A stretch of 64,000 nt of DNA from Hyphomonadaceae bacterium (GTDB lineage: Bacteria; Pseudomonadota; Alphaproteobacteria; Caulobacterales; Aquidulcibacteraceae): assembly GCA_016791425.1 (NCBI GenBank), contig JAEUMQ010000004.1, positions 185,846 through 249,845 on the forward strand. The letters are read 5' to 3'. How positions within the stretch are numbered: position 1 is the stretch's first letter; each line of letters starts with the position of its first letter. The notes under the pieces were generated by a model that had not been told where the DNA came from, searched no databases, and worked only from the letters and a program-made list of their open reading frames with translations. This document shows, in pieces, positions 1-9,411 of the stretch. The translations under genes were made by a program, and so were the position numbers.

Positions 1-194
1 GGATACGCAACGCCACCTTAGCTCTGCTTTGCGGCGCGGTCGCGCAAACGTTGATGCGAGGCGCGCGCGCGCCGCACGTTGGCTCGAGATTGCGGTATTG
101 CGAGAGCGAGACCTTCAGGCAGCTCCGGCGCGGCATCCGACGCGTGAGCGGCGGGGCCAGTCCGCCTTCGTTCCTGCGGAACTTCGGCGAGACA

Positions 195-263
195 GCCTTC
201 GCTCGCTTCGCATCGAGGTTGGGACTGGCTTGCCTAGCCGTAGCTCGCGAAGCGAGCGAAGGC
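195..263 (-). terminator. stem-loop directly downstream of tRNA-Val
   Basis: A perfect 17-bp inverted repeat (195-211 and 247-263, core CTTCGCTCGCTTCGC) with a 35-base loop ends exactly where the encoded CCA of the tRNA begins. It is on the 3' side of the tRNA transcript, so it may be a 3'-end processing or termination structure. There is no clear T-run after it. Bases 1-194 hold no gene that I can recognise. Confidence 0.5.
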
Positions 264-338
<75 letters not shown>

Positions 339-612
339 GACCGTGGGGAGGACGCGTATACCCCCTCTCTCGCCGCCGCCGCAAGACGTTCCCGTCGCGT
401 TCCGTCAAATGACCCGCGGCTTGGCGTGCGCGCGGCGCTGCCCAGAGCTGTGGCGTCGCGGCCGGCGGCGCCAGAAGGCGATGGCGAAGCCGACAAGCGC
501 CGCGCGGAGCGAGAGGCGACGCCGGCCCCTGCCGCCGCGTTCTCAGCTTCGTTGGTTGGCGGTTTTCCGCGTTCCAAGCGGCAAATGGACTGGCGGCTGA
601 CGCCGGCTCGCC

Positions 613-640
613 TTGCCAACCGCATGCAATTTTTTATACA
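613..640 (+). promoter_or_regulatory. predicted sigma-70-like promoter
   Basis: TTGCCA (613-618) and TATACA (635-640) are separated by 16 bases inside an AT-rich patch that stands out from the GC-rich surroundings. It is about 150 bases upstream of the first gene of the catabolic run. The rest of 339-786 shows no gene. The tRNA-Val promoter should also lie in its first part, on the minus strand. Confidence 0.5.
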
Positions 641-786
641 AAGAGATATACGGATAGCGACTGCAATCCTCCCGCTCCCGCGCGACCATCGTCCTTGGAT
701 GAGGCTCGCGACGGGAGGGCGGGGCGCGGTCTCGCGTCCCAAGACTCGGGCGTCGGCTGCGCGCCCGAGAGATGTGGGAGGAGAAG

Positions 787-1704
787 GTGGAAGCCACCGA
801 GTCGTCACGCAAGCGCATCGAGGACTATGCCCGGCTGCTGATCGCGGTGCGCGATCCCTTCATGGCGTTCGCCACGTACTTCGGCGCCGATCTCATTCAG
901 CACGATCCCGACATCGGCGATGGCAATATGGGCGACGTGGAGTTTCTCGAGGCGCGCCGCGCCGCCGATCCGACCGCTTTCGTGTCCGAAACGCAGTACG
1001 CCACCGTCGTTCACAACATCCTGGCCGATGGGAACCTCGTCGCGCTCAAATCGCATTGCTTCACCAGCCGTGACGATCGCGGGCGCGTGTTCGTCGATAT
1101 GTGGCGCATCGAAGACGGCAAGTTCGCCGAGCATTGGAGCGCGATCGAGCCGATCGCCGCGAGCGCGCGCAATCCAAAGCCGATCTGGTGCGGGCAGGGG
1201 CCCGACTATGACGCAGCCGCTGCGCTCGGAAACAGCGTCTTCGATCCGATCTGCGGCAAGTCCGGCGATCCCTCAGAGCGCGCCGCCTCGCTTGCGACGG
1301 TGCGCGCCTATCTGGACGCGCTCAGCGATCCCGCTGGCGTTCGCGCGGCGGTCGATCGGTACGTCGCCGACGATTTCGTCGAATGGAGCCCGCGTCTGGG
1401 GCAGGGCAAGGCGGCGCTGGTCGAGCATCTGGCGGCCTGCGCCGCGCGTGGCGAAACCTTCCGCGAGGCGCGTTTCCTCGCCGATGGAAATCTCGTGCTG
1501 CTGCATGGCAAATCGACGTCGCCGGAACACGCGCTCGGCTATTCGCAGATGCATTTGTTTCGCGTCGCCGGCGGCAAGATCGTCGCGCACTGGGCGGTGC
1601 GCCAGGCGATCCCGACCTACAGCGTCGCCGGCCACACGATGGTGGACGGCCCGCTCGAAGAGGGCCGCGTCAAGGGCCCGCCGCCGCCCGGATCAAGCCA
1701 CTAA
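787..1704 (+). CDS. double SnoaL-like (NTF2-fold) protein
   Basis: A protein of 305 residues with two consecutive NTF2/SnoaL-like halves (about residues 10-130 and 155-295). Each half ends with the strand pattern typical of the fold (VDMWRIEDGKFAEHW and LFRVAGGKIVAHW). SnoaL-like proteins act as small cyclases, isomerases or hydrolases on polyketide, steroid or aromatic intermediates; the substrate here is unknown. I prefer the GTG at 787, with GGAGG five bases upstream. An in-frame ATG at 772 would overlap that ribosome site and has none of its own. It is probably the first gene of the run that continues with aldehyde dehydrogenase. Confidence 0.8.
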   Translation: MEATESSRKRIEDYARLLIAVRDPFMAFATYFGADLIQHDPDIGDGNMGDVEFLEARRAADPTAFVSETQYATVVHNILADGNLVALKSHCFTSRDDRGRVFVDMWRIEDGKFAEHWSAIEPIAASARNPKPIWCGQGPDYDAAAALGNSVFDPICGKSGDPSERAASLATVRAYLDALSDPAGVRAAVDRYVADDFVEWSPRLGQGKAALVEHLAACAARGETFREARFLADGNLVLLHGKSTSPEHALGYSQMHLFRVAGGKIVAHWAVRQAIPTYSVAGHTMVDGPLEEGRVKGPPPPGSSH

Positions 1705-1736
1705 GTCGTTCAACCCCTGATCGGTGAGCGGATGTG

Positions 1737-3224
1737 ATGAGCGCTTCGCAGAATACCAGCGCGGGCATGGGGATCGCGCATCCCGACAAGATCTTCATCT
1801 GCGGGGCGTGGGTGGAGGCCTCGAGCGGGCGGTCGATCGAGATCGTCTCGCCGAACACCGAGCAGGTGATCGGCGCGGTCGTCGAGGCCGATGCGCGCGA
1901 CATGGACCGCGCCGTCGCCGCCGCGCGCCGCGCGTTCGATGAAGGCCCGTGGCCGAAGATGCCGCCGGCGGAGCGGCAGGCGATTCTGCGCCGCATGGCC
2001 GGCGAGATCGCCAACCGCGAGCCCGAGCTTGCGCGCGCCTGGACGCTGCAGGTCGGCGGGCTCGCCAGCGCGGCGCCGATGCTGATGCCGATCGGCACCA
2101 AGAGCTTCGAATACATGGTCGGCCTCATGGACGACTTTCCGTTCGCCGAGCGCGTGCCGAGCCTCACGGCGAACGCAGCGATCATCGCGCGCGAGCCGGT
2201 CGGCGTCGTCGCCGCCATCGCGCCCTGGAACGGTCCGTTCCCGATCATGGCCGCCAAGCTGGTGGCCGCGCTCGTGTGCGGCTGCACGATCGTGATGAAG
2301 CCGTCGCCGGAAACCCCGATCGAAGCCTATATCCTGGCCGAAGCGGCCGAAGCGGCCGGCATTCCTGCGGGCGTCGTCAATGTGGTCTGCGGCCATCGCG
2401 AGGCAAGCGAGCATCTCGTTTCGAACCCCGGCGTGGACAAGGTCAGCTTCACCGGCTCGACCGCCGCTGGAAAGCGCATCGCCGCCATCTGCGGCCAGCG
2501 CCTCGCGCGCGTGACGCTGGAGCTCGGCGGCAAGTCCGCCGCGATTATCCGCGACGATTTTCCGCTCGAGGAGGCCGCCGCGACGCTGGCGCGCACCATC
2601 ACCGTGCTGAGCGGGCAGGTGTGCGCGATGCTGAGCCGCGCGATCGTTCCGAAGAAATCGCATGACAGGCTGGCCGAGCTGATCAAGGGCGAGATGGAGA
2701 AGACAATCATCGGCTACAGCGACGATCCCGCGACGCAATTGGCGCCGCTGGCCATGAAGCGTCAGCTCGAGCGGGTGGAATCCTATGTCGAGGAGGGGCG
2801 CCGCACCGCCGATCTCGTCACCGGCGGAAGCCGGCCGGCGCATCTCAACCGCGGCTATTTCCTGCAGCCGACTTTGTTCGCCCACGTCGACAACAAGAGC
2901 CGCATCGCCCAGGAGGAGATCTTCGGCCCCGTGCTCAGCCTCATTCCGTGCGAGGACGAAGCCGATGCGATCCGGATCGCCAACGAAAGCGATTACGGGC
3001 TGAACGGCGCGGTATTCACACATGACGCGGACGCCGCCTATCGCGTCGCGCGCGCTGTGCGCACCGGCTATTTCGGCCAGAACGGCATGCGCATGGATTA
3101 CACGCTGCCGTTCGGCGGCTTCAAGCAATCCGGCATCGGCCGCGAAAACGGGCCCGAAGGTTTGTGGCCCTATCTCGAAACCAAGACGATCCTTCTCGAC
3201 GGCGCGCCGACGGCGCTCTCGTGA
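1737..3224 (+). CDS. NAD(P)-dependent aldehyde dehydrogenase
   Basis: A 495-residue aldehyde dehydrogenase that oxidises an aldehyde to the acid using NAD(P). The family landmarks are intact: PWNGPF near residue 160, the cofactor segment FTGSTAAGKR, the general base Glu262 in LELGGKS, the catalytic Cys296 in SGQVCAM, and EEIFGPV towards the C-terminus. The length is normal. The ATG at 1737 is preceded by an in-frame GTG at 1734; neither has a strong ribosome site. It lies 32 bases after the SnoaL-like gene and 37 before an SDR gene, so it is probably cotranscribed with them, and it would oxidise an aldehyde made in the same pathway. Confidence 0.93.
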   Translation: MSASQNTSAGMGIAHPDKIFICGAWVEASSGRSIEIVSPNTEQVIGAVVEADARDMDRAVAAARRAFDEGPWPKMPPAERQAILRRMAGEIANREPELARAWTLQVGGLASAAPMLMPIGTKSFEYMVGLMDDFPFAERVPSLTANAAIIAREPVGVVAAIAPWNGPFPIMAAKLVAALVCGCTIVMKPSPETPIEAYILAEAAEAAGIPAGVVNVVCGHREASEHLVSNPGVDKVSFTGSTAAGKRIAAICGQRLARVTLELGGKSAAIIRDDFPLEEAAATLARTITVLSGQVCAMLSRAIVPKKSHDRLAELIKGEMEKTIIGYSDDPATQLAPLAMKRQLERVESYVEEGRRTADLVTGGSRPAHLNRGYFLQPTLFAHVDNKSRIAQEEIFGPVLSLIPCEDEADAIRIANESDYGLNGAVFTHDADAAYRVARAVRTGYFGQNGMRMDYTLPFGGFKQSGIGRENGPEGLWPYLETKTILLDGAPTALS

Positions 3225-3261
3225 GCGAGTGCGAGAGCCTGGTGCGCAAGGGAGCACGCCA

Positions 3262-4056
3262 TTGAAGATCGACCTGAGCGGAAAGACGGCCGTCATCAGC
3301 GGCTCCACCGACGGCATCGGCTTCGCATGCGCCAAGGGCCTCCTGGCCGCGCGCGCCAATGTCGTGATCAACGGCCGGAAGCCGGAGGTGGTGGAGAAGG
3401 TCGTCGCCGGCCTCAAGGCGGAATTCCCGAACGCCGGGATCGTCGGCGTCGCCGCCGATCTCGGAAACGCCGCCGGATGCGCCAAGGTGATCGCGGCCGT
3501 TCCCGAATGCGACATCCTGATCAACAATGTCGGCGTCGTCGCGCGCGACGACGCACTGGCCGCGACCGACGAGATCTATCTCAAGCTGTTCGAGCTGAAC
3601 TTCATGGCCAGCCTGCGGCTTTCGCGCGCCTACCTGCGCGGCATGCTGAAGCGCAACGACGGGCGCATCGTGTTCAACGGTGCGCAGCGGCCGGTGATGG
3701 CGTACCAGGGCGGCACCGCGTATTCCGCCAGCAAGTTCGCGCAGATCAATCTGGCGCGATCGCTGGCCGAGCTGACGCGCGGCACGGCCGTGACGGTCAA
3801 CACCGTGCTCATCGGCGTCACCCATTCCGCCAGCCTCGACAGCGTGTTGACCGAGCTCGCGGCGGCCAAGGGGCGCACGGCCGAAGAGGACGAGCTCGAC
3901 TTCATCGACATGGTCTCGCCGAAATCGCTTCTGCGGCGCCTGGCGCGCGCGGAGGAGGTGGCGAATTTCGTCGTGTACCTGAGCTCTCCCTACGCCTCCG
4001 CGACGAACGGCGCCGTGCTGAGCGCCGAGGGCGGAACCCGCGACGCAATCTATTGA
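3262..4056 (+). CDS. SDR-family oxidoreductase lacking the catalytic serine
   Basis: A 264-residue classical short-chain dehydrogenase. The cofactor motif is SGSTDGIG, the NAG-equivalent is NNVG, and the active-site YSASK (Tyr-x3-Lys) is present. The position 13 residues before the Tyr, normally Ser, is Ala (the FNGAQ stretch), whereas the paralogue just downstream has Ser there. The enzyme may use a different proton-relay residue or have changed its reaction. The start is TTG at 3262, with GGGAG seven bases upstream; no better ATG exists. It is followed after 16 bases by the paralogue, which suggests a tandem duplication. Confidence 0.9.
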   Translation: MKIDLSGKTAVISGSTDGIGFACAKGLLAARANVVINGRKPEVVEKVVAGLKAEFPNAGIVGVAADLGNAAGCAKVIAAVPECDILINNVGVVARDDALAATDEIYLKLFELNFMASLRLSRAYLRGMLKRNDGRIVFNGAQRPVMAYQGGTAYSASKFAQINLARSLAELTRGTAVTVNTVLIGVTHSASLDSVLTELAAAKGRTAEEDELDFIDMVSPKSLLRRLARAEEVANFVVYLSSPYASATNGAVLSAEGGTRDAIY

Positions 4057-4072
4057 ACGATCGGAGACGGCG

Positions 4073-4867
4073 TTGATCATCGATCTGACGGGCAAGAAGG
4101 CCGTCATCACCGGCTCGAGCGACGGGATCGGCTTCGCCTGCGCGCAGGGCTTCGCCGAAGCCGGCGCCGACGTGGTGATCAACGGGCGCTCCGATGCGAC
4201 GGTGGCGCGCGCGCTGGACACGCTGCGCAAGGAATTTCCCGATCGGCGCTTCAGCGGCGTCGCCGCCGAGCTCTCCAGCGCCGAAGGCCCCGCGCGGATC
4301 GTCGCCGCCGAGCCCGATTGCGACATCCTCATCAACAATTGCGCGGTCGGCAATCTGCAGGGCGTGCTGGAAGAGCCTGACGAGATGTTCTTCAAGCTCT
4401 TTGAGATCAATTTCCTCGCCGGCGTGCGCCTGACCCGCCACTACCTGCCGCAGATGCTGAAGCGGAATTGGGGCCGCGTGCTCTTCCACAATTCCGAGCA
4501 GGCGCTGCGCCCTTCGCCGAACATGGCCGCCTACGGCGCCTCGAAGGCCGCCGAGCTGGTGTTCGCCCGCTCCAGCGCCGAATACACGCGCGGAACCGCC
4601 GTCACCGTGAACACGATCATCATCGGCCCGACGCGCTCGGCCGTGACGAGCGCGCTGCACCAGCGCATCGCCGCCGACACCGGCAAGAGCGTGCCGGAGA
4701 TCGAGGCGGACTTCTTCCGCCATTACCGCCCCGCCTCGCTGCTGCAGCGCCTGGCCGAGGGGCGCGAGGTGGCCAACATGGCCCTCTATCTGAGCTCGGA
4801 CCATGCCTCGGCGACCAACGGCGCCGTACTGAGCGTCGAGGGCGGCGTCCGCGAGGTCGTCTTCTGA
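4073..4867 (+). CDS. SDR-family NAD(P)-dependent oxidoreductase
   Basis: A 264-residue paralogue of the preceding SDR, similar along its whole length (both open with an IDL-x-GK-x-AVI-x-GS-x-DGIGFACA pattern). It has the glycine-rich cofactor motif GSSDGIG, NNCA, a serine (HNSEQ) and the catalytic YGASK, so the tetrad looks complete. The start is TTG at 4073, with GGAG six bases upstream. The C-terminus ends with the SDR pattern TNGAVLSVEGG. In the operon it probably catalyses oxidation or reduction of a hydroxyl/keto group on the pathway substrate. Confidence 0.9.
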   Translation: MIIDLTGKKAVITGSSDGIGFACAQGFAEAGADVVINGRSDATVARALDTLRKEFPDRRFSGVAAELSSAEGPARIVAAEPDCDILINNCAVGNLQGVLEEPDEMFFKLFEINFLAGVRLTRHYLPQMLKRNWGRVLFHNSEQALRPSPNMAAYGASKAAELVFARSSAEYTRGTAVTVNTIIIGPTRSAVTSALHQRIAADTGKSVPEIEADFFRHYRPASLLQRLAEGREVANMALYLSSDHASATNGAVLSVEGGVREVVF

Positions 4868-4932
4868 GCGACGGTGAACGGCTGGCGCCGATGTGCTCGG
4901 CAAGGGGCAGGGATCTTTCGGGGAGAGCTGAT

Positions 4933-5865
4933 ATGGCGATCGATGCAACCTTGCTGCCGATCCTCGTGACGGGCGGCGCCGGCAAGCTGGCGCGCCTCAT
5001 CCTTGAAGCGCTCATCGCGCGCGGCGTTCCACCCGAACGATTGATCACGACGACGCGGACGCCGGAAAGGCTTGCCGCGCTCGCCGCGCGCGGCGTGGAA
5101 GTGCGTCAAGCTGACCACGACAAGGCCGAGACGCTCGTCTCCGCCTTTCGCGGCGCACGGCGCATGCTGCTCATCAGCGGAACGCCGCAGGCTTTCATCG
5201 CCGGGATCAGGGTCAAACAGCACAAGGCGGCGATCGCTGCGGCTGTCGACGCCGGCGTGCCGCACATCTTCTACACCTCGGCGCCGAACGCCGCCGCCGA
5301 CACACTGGCCGACGCCCATGTCGATCATTGGCGGACCGAAGAGGCGATGAAGGCGAGCGGCGCCGCGTGGACCATCCTGCGGCACTGGGAATGGCCTGAC
5401 TGGCATCTCGAACATCATTGGCGCCATGCTGTCGATCACGGCGTCTTCTATGCCGGAAGCGCCGATGGCAGGATTTCCCACATCACGCGCCCGGACACCG
5501 CCGAGGCGGACGCCGGCGCTCTTCTCACCCGGGACGTCGAGAACCGGACCTTCGACATCACGGGGCCTCAAGGCCTGAGAGCCAGCGACATCGTCGATGC
5601 GCTTCGGGGCGCGGGCGCGAAGGACCTCAAGCTCGTCATGCTCGAGCCCGGCGAGCTGGCTGCAAAGCTTCTCCAGACCGGCGTTCCCGCCGAGGCGGCG
5701 CCGATCTTCGCGATGATCGCCAACGCCATTCGCGGCGGTTGCTACGACGGCGTCAGCCCCGACGCCGACATTTTCGCCGGAAGGCCGCGCACGACGATGG
5801 CCGAATGGCTCGTCGAGGCGCTTCCCAGAGTGCTGGCGAGGCCGCCGGCGGGCCTTTGGGACTAG
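4933..5865 (+). CDS. NmrA/atypical-SDR NAD(P)-binding protein
   Basis: A 310-residue protein with an N-terminal Rossmann motif VTGGAGKLAR, a second strand ending in TTTRTPERL that would bind the adenine-ribose or phosphate of the cofactor, and FYTSAPNA in place of the usual Ser/Tyr-Lys site. This is the pattern of NmrA-like quinone or isoflavone-type reductases (extended or atypical SDR). The ATG at 4933 has a GGGAGAG ribosome site. It sits 65 bases after the second SDR in the same direction and is likely the last gene of that run. The exact substrate cannot be read from the sequence. Confidence 0.82.
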   Translation: MAIDATLLPILVTGGAGKLARLILEALIARGVPPERLITTTRTPERLAALAARGVEVRQADHDKAETLVSAFRGARRMLLISGTPQAFIAGIRVKQHKAAIAAAVDAGVPHIFYTSAPNAAADTLADAHVDHWRTEEAMKASGAAWTILRHWEWPDWHLEHHWRHAVDHGVFYAGSADGRISHITRPDTAEADAGALLTRDVENRTFDITGPQGLRASDIVDALRGAGAKDLKLVMLEPGELAAKLLQTGVPAEAAPIFAMIANAIRGGCYDGVSPDADIFAGRPRTTMAEWLVEALPRVLARPPAGLWD

Positions 5866-6012
5866 CGGAAGATCACTCTCGAAAGTCGTCCCGTTTCCGG
5901 AGAGCGACAGCGCCGGGGTCTTGATTTTCCGGTCGATTTGGTTCGGACTTATGCCTGACGAGACCACTTACCGGCCGGCGCTTGGCTCCGAAAGGTGGAT
6001 GGGCAAAGGCAT

Positions 6013-6489
6013 ATGGACGTGTCACGCAACCTCATCCCGAGCCATTTCATCGTGGCGCTGCTGCAAGGCTTCTACTGGTTCGACGAGGGCCTGCAGAATT
6101 ATCTCGGCGCCAAGCATTGGCCCGAGATCACCCGGCCTCAATCCATGCTGATGGCCAATCTCGCGCTTGGCGTGACGCGGCCTTCCGATATGGCGCGCCG
6201 GCTCGGCGTCAGCCGCCAGACCGTGCATGTCACGCTGGCGCAGATGGTGGAGAAGGGCGTGCTCACCCTCGTGGACGATCCGGAGGACCGGCGCATGAAG
6301 GTCGTGGCGCTGACGCCGCTCGGCGCGAAGATGAAGGCCGACGCGCAGCGCGCGATGGACCTGATGGTCGAGGAGCTCTCCCGCCGCATCGGCCCGCGCC
6401 GCGTCGCCCAGCTGAACGCCGTCAACCCCGACGAATGGGGCCCGCCGATGACGTTCGAGGACGTTCCCCGCCCGCGCCAAAAATCCTGA
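6013..6489 (+). CDS. MarR-family transcriptional regulator
   Basis: A 158-residue winged-helix regulator. The helix-turn-helix region is PSDMARRLGVSRQTVHVTLAQM, approximately residues 55-76, followed by the wing DDPEDRRMKVVALTPLG, typical of MarR. Dimerisation helices flank it. A GTG at 5995 is possible, but the ATG at 6013 with AAAGG just upstream is favoured. It converges on the hydrolase gene that follows, with three bases between the stops. It may control the neighbouring catabolic operons, and the 12-bp palindrome at 7668-7679 is one candidate operator. Confidence 0.85.
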   Translation: MDVSRNLIPSHFIVALLQGFYWFDEGLQNYLGAKHWPEITRPQSMLMANLALGVTRPSDMARRLGVSRQTVHVTLAQMVEKGVLTLVDDPEDRRMKVVALTPLGAKMKADAQRAMDLMVEELSRRIGPRRVAQLNAVNPDEWGPPMTFEDVPRPRQKS

Positions 6490-6492
6490 GCG

Positions 6493-7626
6493 CTACGCCT
6501 TCGCCGCCACCCAGTCGCAGACGAGCGACGCCGCCGTCTCGCGAATTTCTCGCGTGTCCTCGAAATAATGTGCGCCGGGAATGAGCTCGAGGCGCTTGTC
6601 CTTGGCCCCGAGCGCATCGTGGATCGCGCGCGCGTCGCTGGGGAAGACGCCCTGGTCGCCCGTGCCCTGCACCACCAGCGCCGGCTGCGTGATCTTCTTC
6701 AGATGCGGCGCGCCCAGGCACTTGGAGGTCTCCAGGCTCCACATCGAGAGCCACGTCTTGCACGTGTTGGCGCGTCCGATGGAGAAGCTGCGGTTCGCGA
6801 CGGCGGGATGTCCGCGATAGCACCCAGGCGTCACGCGCGTTGAGGGATCGATCGTTCCGTCCATCATGCGGAGGTCGCCCCACACGCGGAACATCGGAAA
6901 GATGCGGTCCGGCACGTTCGCGGCGTTGAGGCGCTTCAGCTCGGCCTTGCACCAATCCGTGATGCGCTGGTTGCGCGCGCGCTGCGCGGTGCGGTAGCGC
7001 GCGATGAAGTCCTGCGAGTAGGGCGGTTTGTTCGCCTCGCCGAACGGATCGAGCGAGGGATCGGTCGCCAGCGGATCCCATTCGTCCGTCACCGACGCGT
7101 CCATCCAGTCGGTCAGCACTTCGGGACGGCCCTGGTGCGCGTTGAACGAGACGTAGAGATCGCCCTTCGGCAGCGAGGCGAGCGCTTCGAGCCCCGCGCC
7201 GGAGAGCTCGCTCTGCAGCGTCGGCGCGATCGCTTCGGCCTGATAGGCGCCCATCAGCGAGCCGCCGCCGGAATTGCCGAAAATCACGATGCGCTCGACG
7301 CCGGCCTTCTCGCGCAGCCAGCGCATGCCGACGCCGATATCGATCACCGCCTGCTCGAGCAGGAACTGGTCCTCCACGCCGCGATAGCGCGTGTTCCAGC
7401 CGAGGAAGCCGTAGCCGCGCGACGCGAAATAGGGCGCGATATAGTGCTCGGTGAAATCGACATTGTAGTGCGTCGCGATGAACGCGGTCTTTGGCGCCGG
7501 CTTGCCCTTCGCCGTCCAGTACAATCCCTGGCACGGATTGGCTCCCGCGCCGATGCGCGGCGCCGTCGGGGAAGGGAAGCCGAGAAAACGCGCTTCCACC
7601 TTTGCAAAGACGTCGGTTTCGTCCAT
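6493..7626 (-). CDS. alpha/beta-hydrolase
   Basis: A 377-residue alpha/beta-hydrolase. The nucleophile elbow is FGNSGGGS (G-x-S-x-G), near residue 130, in a strand-turn-helix context (ERIVIFGNSGGGSLMGAY region). A late Asp (GTGDQGVF) and a final His (GAHYFED) complete a plausible Ser-Asp-His triad. It probably hydrolyses an ester or C-C bond. The start at 7626 has a GGGAGG ribosome site seven bases upstream, which argues against the longer frame starting further upstream. It is transcribed divergently from the acyl-CoA ligase, across a 147-base intergenic region. Confidence 0.88.
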   Translation of the reverse strand: MDETDVFAKVEARFLGFPSPTAPRIGAGANPCQGLYWTAKGKPAPKTAFIATHYNVDFTEHYIAPYFASRGYGFLGWNTRYRGVEDQFLLEQAVIDIGVGMRWLREKAGVERIVIFGNSGGGSLMGAYQAEAIAPTLQSELSGAGLEALASLPKGDLYVSFNAHQGRPEVLTDWMDASVTDEWDPLATDPSLDPFGEANKPPYSQDFIARYRTAQRARNQRITDWCKAELKRLNAANVPDRIFPMFRVWGDLRMMDGTIDPSTRVTPGCYRGHPAVANRSFSIGRANTCKTWLSMWSLETSKCLGAPHLKKITQPALVVQGTGDQGVFPSDARAIHDALGAKDKRLELIPGAHYFEDTREIRETAASLVCDWVAAKA

Positions 7627-7667
7627 GGGCGCGCCTCCCGTGCGCTTGTCGTTCTCGCGATAGACAA

Positions 7668-7679
7668 TTCGATATCGAA
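7668..7679. promoter_or_regulatory. 12-bp perfect palindrome, candidate operator
   Basis: TTCGATATCGAA is a perfect palindrome in an AT-rich patch between the divergent hydrolase and acyl-CoA ligase genes. A MarR-type dimer could bind it and control both. No binding evidence exists; it is a sequence observation. Confidence 0.35.
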
Positions 7680-7773
7680 CGAATATTCTTCCGCCCGTCA
7701 GGACGCAAGCGCAACGATGACGATCCAACGACAACAATCATAAGCAACCGATAGCGAGAGCAGGGAGCCGATC

Positions 7774-9411
7774 GTGCAAGGCCTGATGCAGGATGTGCCG
7801 CTCACGCTTGATCGCCTGTTCGATCACGCGGCGCGCTGGCACGGCGCCCGCGAGATCGTCAGCCGCGACGCCGACGGCCGCGTCTCGCGAACCACCTATG
7901 CCGGCGCGCACGCGCGCGCCAAGCAGGTCTCCAATGCGCTTCGCGCCATGGGCGTCCGCGAAGGCGAGCGTGTCGCGACCTTGGCCTGGAACGGCGCCCG
8001 GCATCTGGAGGCGTGGTACGGCGCGATCGGCATCGGCGCGGTGCTGCACACGCTCAACCCGCGCCTCTTTCCCGAGCAGATCGCGTACATCGCCAACCAT
8101 GCGCAGGATCGCATGATCCTCGCCGACCCCGGCTGCGCGCCGCTCCTGGAAACGCTGCTGCCGCAAGTTCCGAGCGTGCGGGATGTGATCTTCCTCTGCG
8201 ATGAAGCGGGCATGCCGCGCACGTCCTTCGCGGCGCGCGACTATGAGAGCTGGATCGCAGATCAGTCGCAGCAAGCCGCGTGGGGCGGCTTCGACGAGCG
8301 CCTCGCCGCCGGCCTCTGCTACACCTCCGGCACCACCGGCAATCCCAAGGGCGTCCTCTACGGCCACCGCTCGAACTATATCCACGCGCTGATGACGCTG
8401 CAGGTGGACGCGCTGGCGCTCTCCGCCCGCGATACGGTGCTGCTCGTGGTGCCGATGTATCATGCCAACGCCTGGGGCGTGGTCTATTCCGCGCCATGCG
8501 TGGGCGCCAAGCTCGTGCTCCCCGGCCAGCGGCTCGACGGCGCCTCGCTGCACGAGCTCATCCTCTCCGAGGGCGTCACCTATTCCGCCGCGGTCCCCAC
8601 CGTCTGGCAAATGATCCTCGCGCACCTGAAGGAGACGAAGGGAAATCTCGGCAAGCTTGAGCGCGTCACCATCGGCGGCGCGGCATGCCCCGAATCCATC
8701 ATCCGCACGCTGCATGACGAATACGGCGTCGATGTCATCCAGGGCTGGGGCATGACGGAGACATCCCCGCTCGCCACCGTCTCGCACCCGACCGCCGAGA
8801 TCGCCGCGCTGCCCTTCGATCAGCAGGTGCCCTTCAAGCTGAAGCAGGGCCGGTTGCTCTGCAATCTGGACCTCAAGCTCACCGACGACGAGGGCCGCCG
8901 CCTCCCGCACGACGGCAAGACGTTCGGCCGCCTCAAGATCAAGGGCGAGACGATCGCCTCGGGCTATTTCGGCGGCGAGGGCGGCGACGTGCTCGACGAG
9001 GAGGGCTTCTTCGACACCGGCGATGTCTCCACCATCGACGCGCGCGGCTACATGCAGATCACCGACCGCGCCAAAGACGTGATCAAGTCCGGCGGCGAAT
9101 GGATCAGCTCGATCGATCTTGAGAACATCGCGGTCGGCCATCCCAAGGCGCATCTGTGCGCCGTCATCGGCGTGACGCATCCAAAATGGGACGAGCGCCC
9201 GATCCTGCTCGTGCAGCTGAAGCCGGGCGAGAGCGCCGAAAAGCGCGATTTCATCGACTTTCTGGACGGCAAGATCGCCAAATGGTGGATGCCGGACGAC
9301 GTTGTCTTCGTCGATGAGATCCCGCTCGGGGCTACCGGCAAGATCGACAAGAAGCTCATCCGGCAGCGCATGCAGGGCTATGCGCTGCCCTTCGACGGAA
9401 CATCGCGATGA
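7774..9411 (+). CDS. acyl-CoA synthetase (AMP-binding, long-chain type)
   Basis: A 545-residue member of the adenylate-forming family that would activate a carboxylic acid to its CoA thioester via an acyl-AMP. The P-loop-like [11 protein letters not shown] is near residue 190, GWGMTETSP is the A5 core, FDTGDVS is A7, and the C-terminal lysine motif GATGKIDK is present. The overall layout matches long-chain or aromatic acid CoA ligases of the AlkK type. The start is GTG at 7774, with GGGAG six bases upstream. The stop overlaps the start of the GST gene (ATGA), so the two are translationally coupled. Confidence 0.93.
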   Translation: MQGLMQDVPLTLDRLFDHAARWHGAREIVSRDADGRVSRTTYAGAHARAKQVSNALRAMGVREGERVATLAWNGARHLEAWYGAIGIGAVLHTLNPRLFPEQIAYIANHAQDRMILADPGCAPLLETLLPQVPSVRDVIFLCDEAGMPRTSFAARDYESWIADQSQQAAWGGFDERLAAGLCYTSGTTGNPKGVLYGHRSNYIHALMTLQVDALALSARDTVLLVVPMYHANAWGVVYSAPCVGAKLVLPGQRLDGASLHELILSEGVTYSAAVPTVWQMILAHLKETKGNLGKLERVTIGGAACPESIIRTLHDEYGVDVIQGWGMTETSPLATVSHPTAEIAALPFDQQVPFKLKQGRLLCNLDLKLTDDEGRRLPHDGKTFGRLKIKGETIASGYFGGEGGDVLDEEGFFDTGDVSTIDARGYMQITDRAKDVIKSGGEWISSIDLENIAVGHPKAHLCAVIGVTHPKWDERPILLVQLKPGESAEKRDFIDFLDGKIAKWWMPDDVVFVDEIPLGATGKIDKKLIRQRMQGYALPFDGTSR

